From the NCBI RefSeq assembly GCF_017355955.1, contig NZ_JAFFID010000007.1, positions 1-64,000 of the forward strand: a stretch of 64,000 nt of DNA. Reading direction: 5' to 3'. Shown piece after piece: positions 52,901 to 59,964 of this stretch. The notes under the pieces are model-generated. The model searched no databases. It saw only the letters and a program-made list of their open reading frames with translations, and was not told the origin of the DNA. The stretch's first letter is position 1, and each line of letters begins with the position of its first letter. The translations under genes were made by a program, and so were the position numbers. The stretch is from Sabulibacter ruber (GTDB lineage: Bacteria; Bacteroidota; Bacteroidia; Cytophagales; Hymenobacteraceae).

Positions 52901-53549
52901 GCAGGTTTTTCTCTTCATTACTGCGGAGAACATCGTCTAAGGCCGCCAGCGTAGCGGTACCGCCGGTAGTGGCGCAACCACGCTGTTCTTCTTCCTCATC
53001 AATCCGGCGGTTGGGCATCAGCCACTGTGTGTCCATGAGGAGCAGGTGCACGTCATCGGTGAGGGGCACTTCAGCAGGGCCGGGGCAATGGTTTTCTGGC
53101 AGTACCAGTTTTTCGTTTTGCAGGTACTGGGCTATGAACCGCTCCTGGTTTCTTACTTCCTGCACTATACGGCCCTTGGCATCGTGCTCGCCGGGCATGA
53201 GAATGATCTTTCCTTTGTAGCCTTGCAGGTATGTAAGCTGTTGCTGTAACCGGGCCTCCAGTTCTTTGCGGTTGGGGGCAGATACGCTGGGCAAAGTGGC
53301 GGGCTGAAAAGGGTTGCCCACAAAAACAAGGGCGCTCTTGTCTCCGGCTTGTCTTAACTGGTTTTGCAGGAGAGGCAGGGGCGCGGCTGTATTCTGACCT
53401 GGCGACCATCTGCCGGCTAACAGTACCGTGTAAGAAGGAGAACCAGACGGAAGCGAGGGCAGTTGCGCCCATGCTATGATGGGGCTCAAAGCCCAAACGC
53501 AGAGTTGGAGAAGGATTACCCTGTAGGGTAAAAAGTCTTTCATATTCAT
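49989..53549 (-). CDS. Outer-membrane protein: degenerate metallophosphoesterase, kinase-like module, beta-barrel
   Basis: 1186 residues with a signal peptide. Residues 40-330 follow the metallophosphoesterase fold ('KSALVFVGNPFQPATL', 'KIILMPGEHDAKGRIV', 'LLLMDTQWL') but the catalytic motifs are changed: GNHD reads GEHD, the HHP position reads ISP, and the GHxH position reads AEGNSS. Residues 372-800 form a module shared with the gene at 57156: a Gly-rich strand 'VQRGGGFQTVSLRL', 'YVLRSVEKYP', 'LDFFIADWDRHDDQWRWA' (Asp557, Asp559) and 'RPIPRDRDQAF' (Asp585, Asp587), reminiscent of secreted atypical kinases (CotH/FAM20-like). An RTX-like 'GGDGQDVITDSS' follows. Residues 830-1186 are a BamA/surface-antigen-type beta-barrel ending 'FLLRGGFQF'. 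The kinase reading is inference; the barrel and shared module are visible. Confidence 0.8.
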   Translation of the reverse strand: MNMKDFLPYRVILLQLCVWALSPIIAWAQLPSLPSGSPSYTVLLAGRWSPGQNTAAPLPLLQNQLRQAGDKSALVFVGNPFQPATLPSVSAPNRKELEARLQQQLTYLQGYKGKIILMPGEHDAKGRIVQEVRNQERFIAQYLQNEKLVLPENHCPGPAEVPLTDDVHLLLMDTQWLMPNRRIDEEEEQRGCATTGGTATLAALDDVLRSNEEKNLLVVMTISPEMKKLEHQLMHRQLATMYSQHKGLVHAEGNSSALEHRMQDSIHYITTGVGMDKSNIHKDAAQLFSQASAGFAKLLYFPNGETWLEIWTAPDTNSGQGQVAHRALLSRKLTQKQIEAQVKKMNLNFSGQRATLPASIVYKASGFREWLLGENYRPEWSTPVTLPVFDIGTQKGGLKVVQRGGGFQTVSLRLEDSTGRQYVLRSVEKYPDAALPRILRQTIAADVVKDQISASHPYGALVVPKLADAVGVYHTNPQYFVIPDDPRFGKYLKGFANTIGMFEERPDEDVSDIASFGNSENVVGTDKVLENTLEDQNDVVDQRSLLRARLLDFFIADWDRHDDQWRWAEFKKEGKGKLYRPIPRDRDQAFFVNQGVIPNIASRRWILPKVQGFDESLRDIKGFNFNNRYFDRYFLTKLERADWIAMADSVRALLTDDAIDEAVRQLPPEIQKLSGARLANTLKARRAYIRRDAEDYYEFLAQKVDVVGTDLDERFEVQREPGGSTLVTVYKKQGDSPEAELYRRRFLPEDTREIRLYGLGGADQFKVEGKATDGIRLRIIGGDGQDVITDSSSVLGLRRFTYVYDAPNGAKLQLGPEARNFTRKRPTVQYDRRGFRYNYLGPLATIGFNRDDGFILGGGALLKTQGFQKEPYGMMQRLVASYAFNTQSFMVDYAAHFPQLRLGLDLKVNVSWKSPGYSENFFGLGNETAYNPDIDIDYWRFRSTQFYANVLAGRKLSDYETIFVGPAYQTVNVERTPGRFLSEQVDATDRVPDLFEPHAYAGARLEYVLDSRDLPALPAKGVYWQVAADLLKGTNRVSEDVARVHSQFAIYQTLRIPLKLTLATRFGGGHTFGNDFEFFQAQMLDGPTMLRGYRRNRFSGQSTLYNNTEARLRLFSFTTYLFPASIGVFGFHDIGRVWVDNEDSKKWHRSHGGGIWLSPLNQIVISVGFAASQEENQFLLRGGFQF

Positions 53550-53573
53550 GTGTTAAGGTGCTGGCTGTTCTTT

Positions 53574-53611
53574 TGTTTTAAGCATCTTTAGAAGAAAGCA
53601 GGCTTAAAACA
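53574..53611. repeat. Hairpin-family member in a divergent gap
   Basis: TGTTTTAAGC (53574-53583) pairs perfectly with GCTTAAAACA (53602-53611), and CTTT with AAAG inside. It lies between two genes that point away from each other, so it is not a terminator. Confidence 0.7.
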
Positions 53612-53817
53612 GTTTGAACTTTGCATGGAAAAGCTGAGGATATCCAGGCACGTTTGCGGCTATTTACGCAGTTTTGGCAGTTGAAGGTTAGGACAAATAC
53701 TGCTTTTGCGCCTTAGGGGAGATGAACCAGTACTTTTAGAGATAAAACAGGGAGAATTGCCCGCCTAAAGGAATAGACAGCCCGTTTTGTTTGTTCTGCT
53801 TTCAGAAGAACCATTTT

Positions 53818-54372
53818 ATGCCCGCTTTAGACAAAGACCTCCGGAAAGCCATCTTAGCCTTGCCTTCTGCCCGCAAAGACAAACTCTTGCTACAGTTACT
53901 CACGCCTAACCAGTTGCTGCAGGAGCAATTGGCCTTTGAGTTGTTGGAGGGCCCCGAAGGATTGGAGACCAGACGGGAAGCCTTACGGGACCGCATCCAG
54001 AGCAGTGCCCAGGGCTTCTACTACAATGCCAATGACTTGCTTTCTGCTTTGCGGCAGCTGTGTCCGCTTCTGAGCAACCATGCCAAAGTCACCACTGATG
54101 TCTACGGAGAAATTAGCCTGCTGCTGTTGCTGCTTAGGGAAGTGTTGCGGCACCAGCAGCAATTCTTACAGGAACTTACCGGTGCTACTGAGGCGCTGGG
54201 CCTTTTCCTGGCCAAACGCGCCGAAGAAGCATTGCAAAAACTGTCTAAACTACACGAAGACCTGCACGTGGAGTTTGAGGACGAAGTAAACCAGGTGCTG
54301 CCTAAGCTTCATGCCTCCGCTGCCGGGTATGCTGCTAGAAAATTAGGCCTGCCGGTGACCTGGAACCAGTAA
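53818..54372 (+). CDS. Hypothetical helical protein
   Basis: From the ATG at 53818 ('MPALDKDLRKAILALPSARK') the product has 184 residues and is almost wholly alpha-helical, with leucine-rich amphipathic segments ('LLLQLLTPNQLLQEQLAFEL', 'ISLLLLLLREVLRHQQQFLQ'). No signal peptide and no catalytic motif. A start nine codons upstream is possible but adds only 'MFCFQKNHF'. It opposes the vsr gene. Function unknown; helical bundles of this sort often serve as interaction modules. Confidence 0.65.
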   Translation: MPALDKDLRKAILALPSARKDKLLLQLLTPNQLLQEQLAFELLEGPEGLETRREALRDRIQSSAQGFYYNANDLLSALRQLCPLLSNHAKVTTDVYGEISLLLLLLREVLRHQQQFLQELTGATEALGLFLAKRAEEALQKLSKLHEDLHVEFEDEVNQVLPKLHASAAGYAARKLGLPVTWNQ

Positions 54373-54443
54373 GGGAACAGAAGATCCTTCCATTTACCGG
54401 CTCGCTACTCTTTTGCATACCTCACAGAATACGAAAGGAGCGT

Positions 54444-54488
54444 TGCTGTTTCAGAGCTGTTTTTCAGGAAACAGCCCAAAAACAAAGC
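54444..54488. repeat. Dispersed hairpin-family member, convergent gap
   Basis: Inner stem GCTGTTT-N6-AAACAGC is perfect; outer bases (TTGCTGTTT with AAAACAAAGC) pair with mismatches. Between convergent genes. Confidence 0.65.
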
Positions 54489-54522
54489 TGGTCTGGGGTT
54501 TCAGAAAAAGGATGAGAAGAAG

Positions 54523-55002
54523 TTAGGCAGCCTCCAGCCAGTAACTTTCGGGAACGCCTTGGTGCAGAGACCTGATGGTGAAAAGACAGCCCTCCAGATC
54601 GTTCTGCAGTTGACAGGCCCAAATGACCAGCACCTGCCACCCGGCAGCTTTCAGCTTTTCACGGTGCCGGCTATCTCTTTCCTGGTTACGGGTGAATTTC
54701 TCTGTCCAGAAAGGAAGGTTGGTTTTGGGCATGGCTGGTAAACAGTGCGGACACCGGTGCCAGAAACACCCATGAATGAAAATGGCCAGCCTGCGACCAG
54801 GATAACACACATCCGGCTTGCCCGAAGCCTGCTTCCAGTGTAGCCGATAACCGCGTAAACCGTTTTGCCAGAGCGCCCGCCGCAGCAGAAGTTCTGGTTG
54901 GGTGTGCTTGGCTTTGTTTCCACGCATGTACCGGCTTATCCGTTCCTGGGCAGTGAGCGGAGCAGCATCAGCGGCAACATACTTCTTCTTTTTCTTCGGC
55001 AT
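54523..55002 (-). CDS. vsr: Very short patch repair (Vsr) endonuclease
   Basis: Nicks DNA next to T:G mismatches left by deamination of 5-methylcytosine. From the ATG at 55002 it has 159 residues. Family signatures: 'MRGNKAKHTQPELLLRRALW', 'GYRLHWKQASGKPDVCYPGR' (catalytic Asp), 'LAIFIHGCFWHRCPHC' (metal and zinc site) and 'NQERDSRHREKLKAAGWQVL'. A start at 55056 would add a non-conserved extension. No cytosine-5 methyltransferase or restriction gene lies next to it, which is unusual, as vsr is normally a partner of dcm-like genes. Confidence 0.93.
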   Translation of the reverse strand: MPKKKKKYVAADAAPLTAQERISRYMRGNKAKHTQPELLLRRALWQNGLRGYRLHWKQASGKPDVCYPGRRLAIFIHGCFWHRCPHCLPAMPKTNLPFWTEKFTRNQERDSRHREKLKAAGWQVLVIWACQLQNDLEGCLFTIRSLHQGVPESYWLEAA

Positions 55003-55114
55003 ACAGCTAGCGTGTGCAAAGAAAACAGAATTCGCCTCAGGAGAGTGCCTCCCCATGGCTTCTTTCTTTACGGCAGAGAGGCTTTGCGGCGAACAGGAAT
55101 GAGATGAAAAGGAA

Positions 55115-55162
55115 GGAGCCGTTTTACAGCTGTTTTTTGGAAAACAGCTGTAAAACGGCTCC
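55115..55162. repeat. Dispersed hairpin-family member, perfect 22-base stem
   Basis: GGAGCCGTTTTACAGCTGTT then TT (55115-55136) is the exact complement of 55141-55162, with the 4-base loop TTGG. It shows the family core in a variant (ACAGCTGT instead of AGGGCTGT) with both sides changed together. It lies between two genes of the same strand (vsr and cytochrome c). Confidence 0.85.
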
Positions 55163-55193
55163 GGTAAGAAGAAAGTAACGTGACTGCCTCTTG

Positions 55194-56168
55194 TTAATTT
55201 TTGCTGAAACGGGTGACTTTGTGGTGAATGGCCGGAAGCTCCTGCAAGTAGGCATAGATGGCCTCCAGGTCTTCGCGTTCCATGCCCGCGTACATCATCC
55301 AGGGCATAATGGTGTTGAAGTCTCCCTTGGCCAGTGTTGGGGAATGATACGCTGAATCTGCGTACTGTTTAAACCGATTCACAAAGGCTTCTTTGGTCCA
55401 GTTTCCAATTCCTGTTTCTTTGTCTGGGGTGATGTTGGCAGACCGTAAAGTGCCAGCCGGCATCGCGAACTCCATTCCGCCGGAGAATTCTCTGCCAGGT
55501 ATGTTCTGGCCTTTTTCTTTAGGGGAGTGACACTCGCCGCAAGCCGCCGCGGTTACCAGGTACTTGCCGTACAGCACTGTCTCTGTTTTGGCGGGCATTG
55601 GCTGCAGGTTTGCTTTCCTGGGCATCGTGTTCAGAATAAAGTTCATGGGAAACTCTGGCCGGGAATCTGGAATGTCGTTTTCAATGGCGGGCAACGTACG
55701 GATGTAAGAGATTACCGCTTCTATGTCTTCTTTGGCTAACTGGCCGTACAGGTGGTGGGGCATCACCGGGAACAGGGCCTTGCCGTCTTTGTCTACCCCA
55801 GAGGTAATGGCTCTGAAAAGTTCACCGTCGGTCCAGTCGCTGATGCCGGCGGGCGTGATGTTGCGGGCGAAGAAGGTACCCGGGAATCCCATGTTCTTGT
55901 TGAACTCCTCTCCACCCTTGCCCCAGGTTCCGTCCTTGGGCGGACCAGCGAATTTTGTCCAATCACGCTCTGAGTGACAGTCAATGCACACCATTACATT
56001 ATGGGCCAGGTATCTGCCGCGGGCTATCTGGCTTTCATTGCTGGTAATCTTGATTTCCGGGGCTTCGCCTACGTTAGGTAAGGCTACCTTCACGTACGCC
56101 AAGGCAGATAGAACTATTACCAGCAGTCCAATTCCGCCTGCTAACAGGAATTTTCTGGCTTTTCTCAT
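55194..56168 (-). CDS. Membrane-anchored dihaem cytochrome c
   Basis: A 324-residue protein with an N-terminal membrane anchor ('LLAGGIGLLVIVLSALAYV') and two cytochrome c domains. Haem-binding motifs are 'CIDCH' and 'CGECH'; candidate axial methionines are in 'FPVMPHHLYG' and 'IMPWMMYAGM'. The domain arrangement resembles the c-type subunits of alcohol/aldehyde dehydrogenases. It should carry electrons in the periplasm, anchored to the inner membrane; no dehydrogenase or oxidase is adjacent. Single-gene unit. Confidence 0.9.
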   Translation of the reverse strand: MRKARKFLLAGGIGLLVIVLSALAYVKVALPNVGEAPEIKITSNESQIARGRYLAHNVMVCIDCHSERDWTKFAGPPKDGTWGKGGEEFNKNMGFPGTFFARNITPAGISDWTDGELFRAITSGVDKDGKALFPVMPHHLYGQLAKEDIEAVISYIRTLPAIENDIPDSRPEFPMNFILNTMPRKANLQPMPAKTETVLYGKYLVTAAACGECHSPKEKGQNIPGREFSGGMEFAMPAGTLRSANITPDKETGIGNWTKEAFVNRFKQYADSAYHSPTLAKGDFNTIMPWMMYAGMEREDLEAIYAYLQELPAIHHKVTRFSKN

Positions 56169-56249
56169 TTATCACTCAGCAGTTAATGACTTCTATGAAT
56201 TTGTAAAAATTTTACTAAAAATCATAAAAAAACCTTGGGTGATAGAAAC

Positions 56250-56285
56250 AAAAAGCCCCGCTTAGTAGTATAAGCGGGGCTTTTT
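56250..56285 (-). terminator. Terminator
   Basis: AAAAAGCCCCGCTTA (56250-56264), six bases, and its complement TAAGCGGGGCTTTTT (56271-56285). It ends the small membrane-protein gene on the minus strand. Confidence 0.92.
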
Positions 56286-56305
56286 GGCTTAAGCGAAAAA
56301 GAGGG

Positions 56306-56569
56306 TTATCTCACTTCTTCGGCTTCGCTGAAATGATTGCTGCTGGAAGACACCAATACAATGGCCCCAATAGCCACTGCCGCAACAGAAAGTACCAGCT
56401 GTACCGGGGTCATTTTCTGTCTTACCTTCAATAACATTCTACCTGCGTCTGATAACAGATCTGGTAGCACATCGTGGTTGCCTTGATACACATGCACAAT
56501 AGACTCTACGGTTCTGGCAAAGTCTTTTGGCTGTATTAGCTGGGTAGAGGGATTCTGTGGTTGTTCCAT
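56306..56569 (-). CDS. Small membrane protein
   Basis: An 87-residue protein: a soluble first half ('DFARTVESIVHVYQGNHDVL') and one membrane helix near the C-terminus ('VQLVLSVAAVAIGAIVLVSS') with a short charged end. It looks like a tail-anchored or single-span protein. I recognise no family. It follows the unknown 90-residue gene on the same strand by about 120 bases, separated by a terminator, so it has its own transcript. Confidence 0.6.
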   Translation of the reverse strand: MEQPQNPSTQLIQPKDFARTVESIVHVYQGNHDVLPDLLSDAGRMLLKVRQKMTPVQLVLSVAAVAIGAIVLVSSSSNHFSEAEEVR

Positions 56570-56608
56570 AGTAGTTGTGTCTCTAGAGATGGTTAAGTTC
56601 TTACATAA

Positions 56609-56649
56609 AAAAATCCCGCTCTGCCTTAAGAGACAGGATCGGGATTTTT
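56609..56649 (-). terminator. Terminator of the 90-residue protein gene
   Basis: AAAAATCCCG (56609-56618) pairs with CGGGATTTTT (56640-56649); on the minus strand the T-run follows the hairpin. Confidence 0.8.
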
Positions 56650-56690
56650 ATACGCAAACGCAGCCGGTTAGGTCACGCTTTTTTTACAAG

Positions 56691-56963
56691 TTAGGCTACC
56701 TGCCCGCCTGCGCCACGCACAGCCTCGTTTATCTTCTGGATTATTTTCTCTGGGCTGAACATCATACTGGCCGGAAAGCTTACTTGTACGTTGTTGATCT
56801 GCAGTGTTTGGGAAGCTGCTTCGTATGCATAGTCAGCGGTTACGCCCTGCTTGGAAACCCGTCCTTTATCGCCCGCCAGCTCAATACCAGCCGCGCTCAG
56901 TTTGCCTTTAAGAGAGTTGTACAAGTCTGGGGTGATTCCGGTGTAGGTAGCACTGTTTGCCAT
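56691..56963 (-). CDS. Hypothetical protein
   Basis: A 90-residue soluble protein ('MANSATYTGITPDLYNSLKG', 'GVTADYAYEAASQTLQINNV', 'FSPEKIIQKINEAVRGAGGQ'), mixed helix and strand, without cysteine or metal motif. The pattern resembles small Bacteroidota proteins of unknown function. It is a single gene with a terminator after it, divergent from the kinase-like gene at 57156. Confidence 0.6.
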   Translation of the reverse strand: MANSATYTGITPDLYNSLKGKLSAAGIELAGDKGRVSKQGVTADYAYEAASQTLQINNVQVSFPASMMFSPEKIIQKINEAVRGAGGQVA

Positions 56964-57155
56964 AATAACTATTGAATTTAGGTTGGGTAGAATAATTTAA
57001 CGCATGGCGCCTCTGCAAGGTTAACTCATGCTCACATGGCTTAAAGGTAGAGTTTTTCCTGCGGTTTTCCGTAAAGAGAAGTGCCTGGTTATGCCAGACC
57101 GGCTAACCTTTGGCGTCTTTTTGAGGTAAAGCTGAACTCTACAGACTACGCTTAC

Positions 57156-58769
57156 ATGAAGAGAAGGATTTTACTGGCACTGCTGGGAGTACTGTTCCTG
57201 TACGGACTGGTGAGCTTCTTTTTTACCCGAAACGGCTCTGACCAGGACAAGTCCATTCCTTCTTATGTAAATGGCCCCAGCCTGCTGAAGAACCCCCAGG
57301 ACAGCGTGCTGGCCAGTGCCGGCCCTCACTACCAGATAAGTAAAGCTGGTGAGTTCTTTCTGGGAGAACACTACCGCAAGATCTGGGCGGTGCCGGTAAA
57401 AGCCAAGGTGTTCCATATGGGCGAGGCAAGGGGCGGGCTCTCTATTGAAAAACTTGGCGGCGGTATGCAAACCACCAGCCTTACCCTCACAGATGCCCAG
57501 GGCCGCCTGTTTGCGTTGCGTTCACTGGACAAAGACCCGGTAAGTGTGCTTCCTGCTTTCTGGCGCAAGACCTTTGTGGGCTCTTTTGTGCGGGATCAGG
57601 TTTCTGCCACTAATCCGTACGCGGCCCTGGTGGTGGAACCATTGGCGCAAGCTGCCGGTATCTTTCACCCCAACCCCGAGCTGGTGTACGTGCTGCCCTC
57701 AGACAAAGACTTCAGGCAATACTCCGGCATTTTCGGGAATAAGCTTTTCCTCATGGAGGAGAAGTTCACTTCCAAGGCATCGCTCACCAAAGAGTTTGGG
57801 CCGGCCACAGATCTGGTAGACACAGAAGAGATGCTTGTGCGTCGGTTCAAATCCAGCCGGCACCGCATAGACCAATGGGCATTCGCCCGGGCCCGTCTTC
57901 TGGATATGTTGGTCAGTGATTGGGACCGGCATGAGGGGCAATGGGACTGGGCCGTATATCCGCAGGGGAAAGAAGTCTGGTACAAACCCGTTCCCAAAGA
58001 CCGCGACCAAGCCCTTTGTTTGTATGATGATGGCCTGATTCCCTGGCTGGCTACCCGCAAGTTTGCCGCCCGTAAGTTTGAATCTTTCCACGCCAACTTC
58101 AAAGATGTCTACGGCCTCACCATCAACGCCGCCTTCCTGGATGCCAGAGCCCTTTCTGAAGTAACGTTGATTGATTTCAGGAGACTGGCCCGCGAGATGC
58201 AGGTAAAACTGTCTGACTCTGTCTTGCGGGTGGCCGCCAGGCGTTTGCCGCCGCCGGTGTACCAACTGGTGGGAGAAGAAACCTTTCAGAAGTTGAGAAG
58301 CAGACGGCAGCAGTTGGTGCAGGTAGCCGAAGAATATTACCAGATCCTGGCTAAGGAAGTGGCAGTGGTAGGCTCTGATGAACCCGAGCGGTTTGTGGTG
58401 CAGCGTCTTTCCCAGGGGCGAACGGTGGTAGAAGTCTACCGGTTAGGAACCGGAAACGTGAACGGGGCCAAGGTCTACAGCCGCACGTTCTTTGCTACCG
58501 AAACCGAGCGGCTCAACCTATACGGCCTCAACGGAGACGATATCTTTGATGTGAAAGGAAGCGTCAACAAAGGCTCGTATGTGTATGTCTACGGTGGTAC
58601 CGGAACCGATTTAGTGATTGACAAATCAAACGTAGACGGCTGGCGCAAAAAGACCGTGGTCGTAGATGAAACAGATGGCACAAAAATACAGCCCGGCCCC
58701 ATCACCGATGCCCAGTTGGCCAGTTCCGCCTCTGACGTGCCTTCCTTTGTGCGCTTCAGAATCAGGTAA
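57156..58769 (+). CDS. Membrane-anchored protein with the kinase-like module shared with the 1186-residue protein
   Basis: From the ATG at 57156 the product has 537 residues: an N-terminal membrane helix ('LALLGVLFLYGLVSFFF') and, from about residue 65 on, the same module as residues 372-800 of the outer-membrane protein at 49989. Matching segments: 'EKLGGGMQTTSLTL' (Gly-rich strand), 'FALRSLDKDP', 'ARLLDMLVSDWDRHEGQWDW' (Asp255, Asp257, His259), 'YKPVPKDRDQAL' (Asp282, Asp284), 'RLNLYGLNGDDIFDVKG', 'YGGTGTDLVIDKS'. It lacks the phosphoesterase domain and the barrel. The layout would place the module in the periplasm. Kinase activity is inferred from motif layout only. The two genes are 3.6 kb apart. 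Confidence 0.78.
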   Translation: MKRRILLALLGVLFLYGLVSFFFTRNGSDQDKSIPSYVNGPSLLKNPQDSVLASAGPHYQISKAGEFFLGEHYRKIWAVPVKAKVFHMGEARGGLSIEKLGGGMQTTSLTLTDAQGRLFALRSLDKDPVSVLPAFWRKTFVGSFVRDQVSATNPYAALVVEPLAQAAGIFHPNPELVYVLPSDKDFRQYSGIFGNKLFLMEEKFTSKASLTKEFGPATDLVDTEEMLVRRFKSSRHRIDQWAFARARLLDMLVSDWDRHEGQWDWAVYPQGKEVWYKPVPKDRDQALCLYDDGLIPWLATRKFAARKFESFHANFKDVYGLTINAAFLDARALSEVTLIDFRRLAREMQVKLSDSVLRVAARRLPPPVYQLVGEETFQKLRSRRQQLVQVAEEYYQILAKEVAVVGSDEPERFVVQRLSQGRTVVEVYRLGTGNVNGAKVYSRTFFATETERLNLYGLNGDDIFDVKGSVNKGSYVYVYGGTGTDLVIDKSNVDGWRKKTVVVDETDGTKIQPGPITDAQLASSASDVPSFVRFRIR

Positions 58770-58770
58770 G

Positions 58771-58812
58771 GCTGTTTTTGACCTGGTTTTAGATAAACTG
58801 CCTTAAAACAGC
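58771..58812. repeat. Hairpin-family member, convergent gap
   Basis: GCTGTTTT (58771-58778) pairs with AAAACAGC (58805-58812), and GTTT with AAAC inside. Probable terminator for both flanking convergent genes. Confidence 0.7.
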
Positions 58813-58825
58813 GGTTGCCGCTGAG

Positions 58826-59419
58826 CTAGGCAAGACTTTGCAAAACTCTTACCAGGTCCTGAGCCCGCAACATGCCCCTGATGGCATGATCGCCAATGAC
58901 CATGGTAGGCACGGCGGTTACCCTCACTTCTTCGGTGGCGTATCTGAGCGCTGCTTCATGGGCCGCTTTGTACCGGCGCGATGTCAACGCTTCTCTGAAC
59001 GCCTCTGCGTCTAACCCTATCTCTGCGGCTAATTTTGTCAGTACTTCTATGTCTCCAATGTCCTGACTTTCCTGAAAGAAGGCGGTAAACATACGGTGAT
59101 TATAGGCGTGTCCTTTGCCCTGCTCTTTCGCAAACTGGTACCCCTCAAACGCCAGATGCGTGTACGGCTGCGGGGAAACGGTTGGGAGTTGTATTTGCAC
59201 GCCCAGTTCCTCTGCCATGGGATATACTGAGTTTGCCCAGGTAGTCTGCAGGTAATCTTCTTCCGGGCGCAACGTTGGGGTAGGGGCAGGCCTAAGCTCA
59301 AAGGGCATCCATTCTACTTCTACTTCCTTGCCCAGAATTCTTTCGGCTTTGAGCACTTCTTCTTCTGCTAAAAAGCAGTAAGGGCAAACATAGTCTGAGT
59401 AAACCTTGATTTTAGCCAT
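58826..59419 (-). CDS. DsbA-family (FrnE-like) oxidoreductase
   Basis: A 197-residue DsbA-like thiol oxidoreductase of the FrnE/2-hydroxychromene-2-carboxylate-isomerase branch. 'KVYSDYVCPYCFLAEEEVLK' holds the CPYC active site at residues 12-15, a helical insert follows, and 'VRVTAVPTMVIGDHAIRGML' carries the cis-proline. No signal peptide, so it is cytoplasmic. Substrate unknown; relatives take part in stress responses or polyketide pathways. Confidence 0.92.
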   Translation of the reverse strand: MAKIKVYSDYVCPYCFLAEEEVLKAERILGKEVEVEWMPFELRPAPTPTLRPEEDYLQTTWANSVYPMAEELGVQIQLPTVSPQPYTHLAFEGYQFAKEQGKGHAYNHRMFTAFFQESQDIGDIEVLTKLAAEIGLDAEAFREALTSRRYKAAHEAALRYATEEVRVTAVPTMVIGDHAIRGMLRAQDLVRVLQSLA

Positions 59420-59964
59420 ACCAGGTAGCTGTTTTTCTTCTTTGTACTCTGCTTGGCTAGGAAAAGATGTTCTGTATTGGAGAAATTCAGCCTTGGGCAG
59501 CCCACTACATTAACTAAATTCTGACTATGCTTTTAAAGCTCTGTTCTCTGCAGTCCTGACTATTGTTTTTGGGGTGTTTACAGCAAATACGGCAAAAACC
59601 GGTTCAGGAGAATTTCCTGAGAAGGAGGCAAGAAACTCAATTAGATTCTTTTGTTGAAAACTCCTTTATCAGGTACTTACGCGTTATAAAAATTGAATAT
59701 TGGAAAGAAAGCAAACAAAATAAAGCTTTAAATGCGGAGTTTATAAGAAAGATTTGGCTCTAATCTAATAATCTATAATTTCGCCAAAATCAGAATTTTT
59801 CACGTACCTCATAGATGAAATTATCGTACCAAAGCAGATGTGCCCTGAAAACCAGTAACAATTTGTTAATGGAGAAAGCATATTTGCTTATGCGAATTTT
59901 AGGTTATGTAGTATGAGGATGATTTTATAATTTGCCGCGATTTAGGAAAGTACTATCAATTTTT
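59420..59964. other. Divergent gap before sucA with a decayed hairpin-family copy
   Basis: About 540 bases. GTTTTTGGGG (59565-59574) pairs loosely with CGGCAAAAAC (59590-59599) around a GTGTTT/AAATAC core, the family layout in decay. The right half is A+T-rich and should hold the sucA promoter; TATAATTTG at about 59925 is close to but not an exact -7 box. A 66-codon ORF here is not convincing. Confidence 0.45.

Noticed and set aside
59563..59763. A 66-codon ORF before sucA
   Set aside because: Begins inside a decayed hairpin-family copy, has no recognisable domain and lies in A+T-rich leader sequence.
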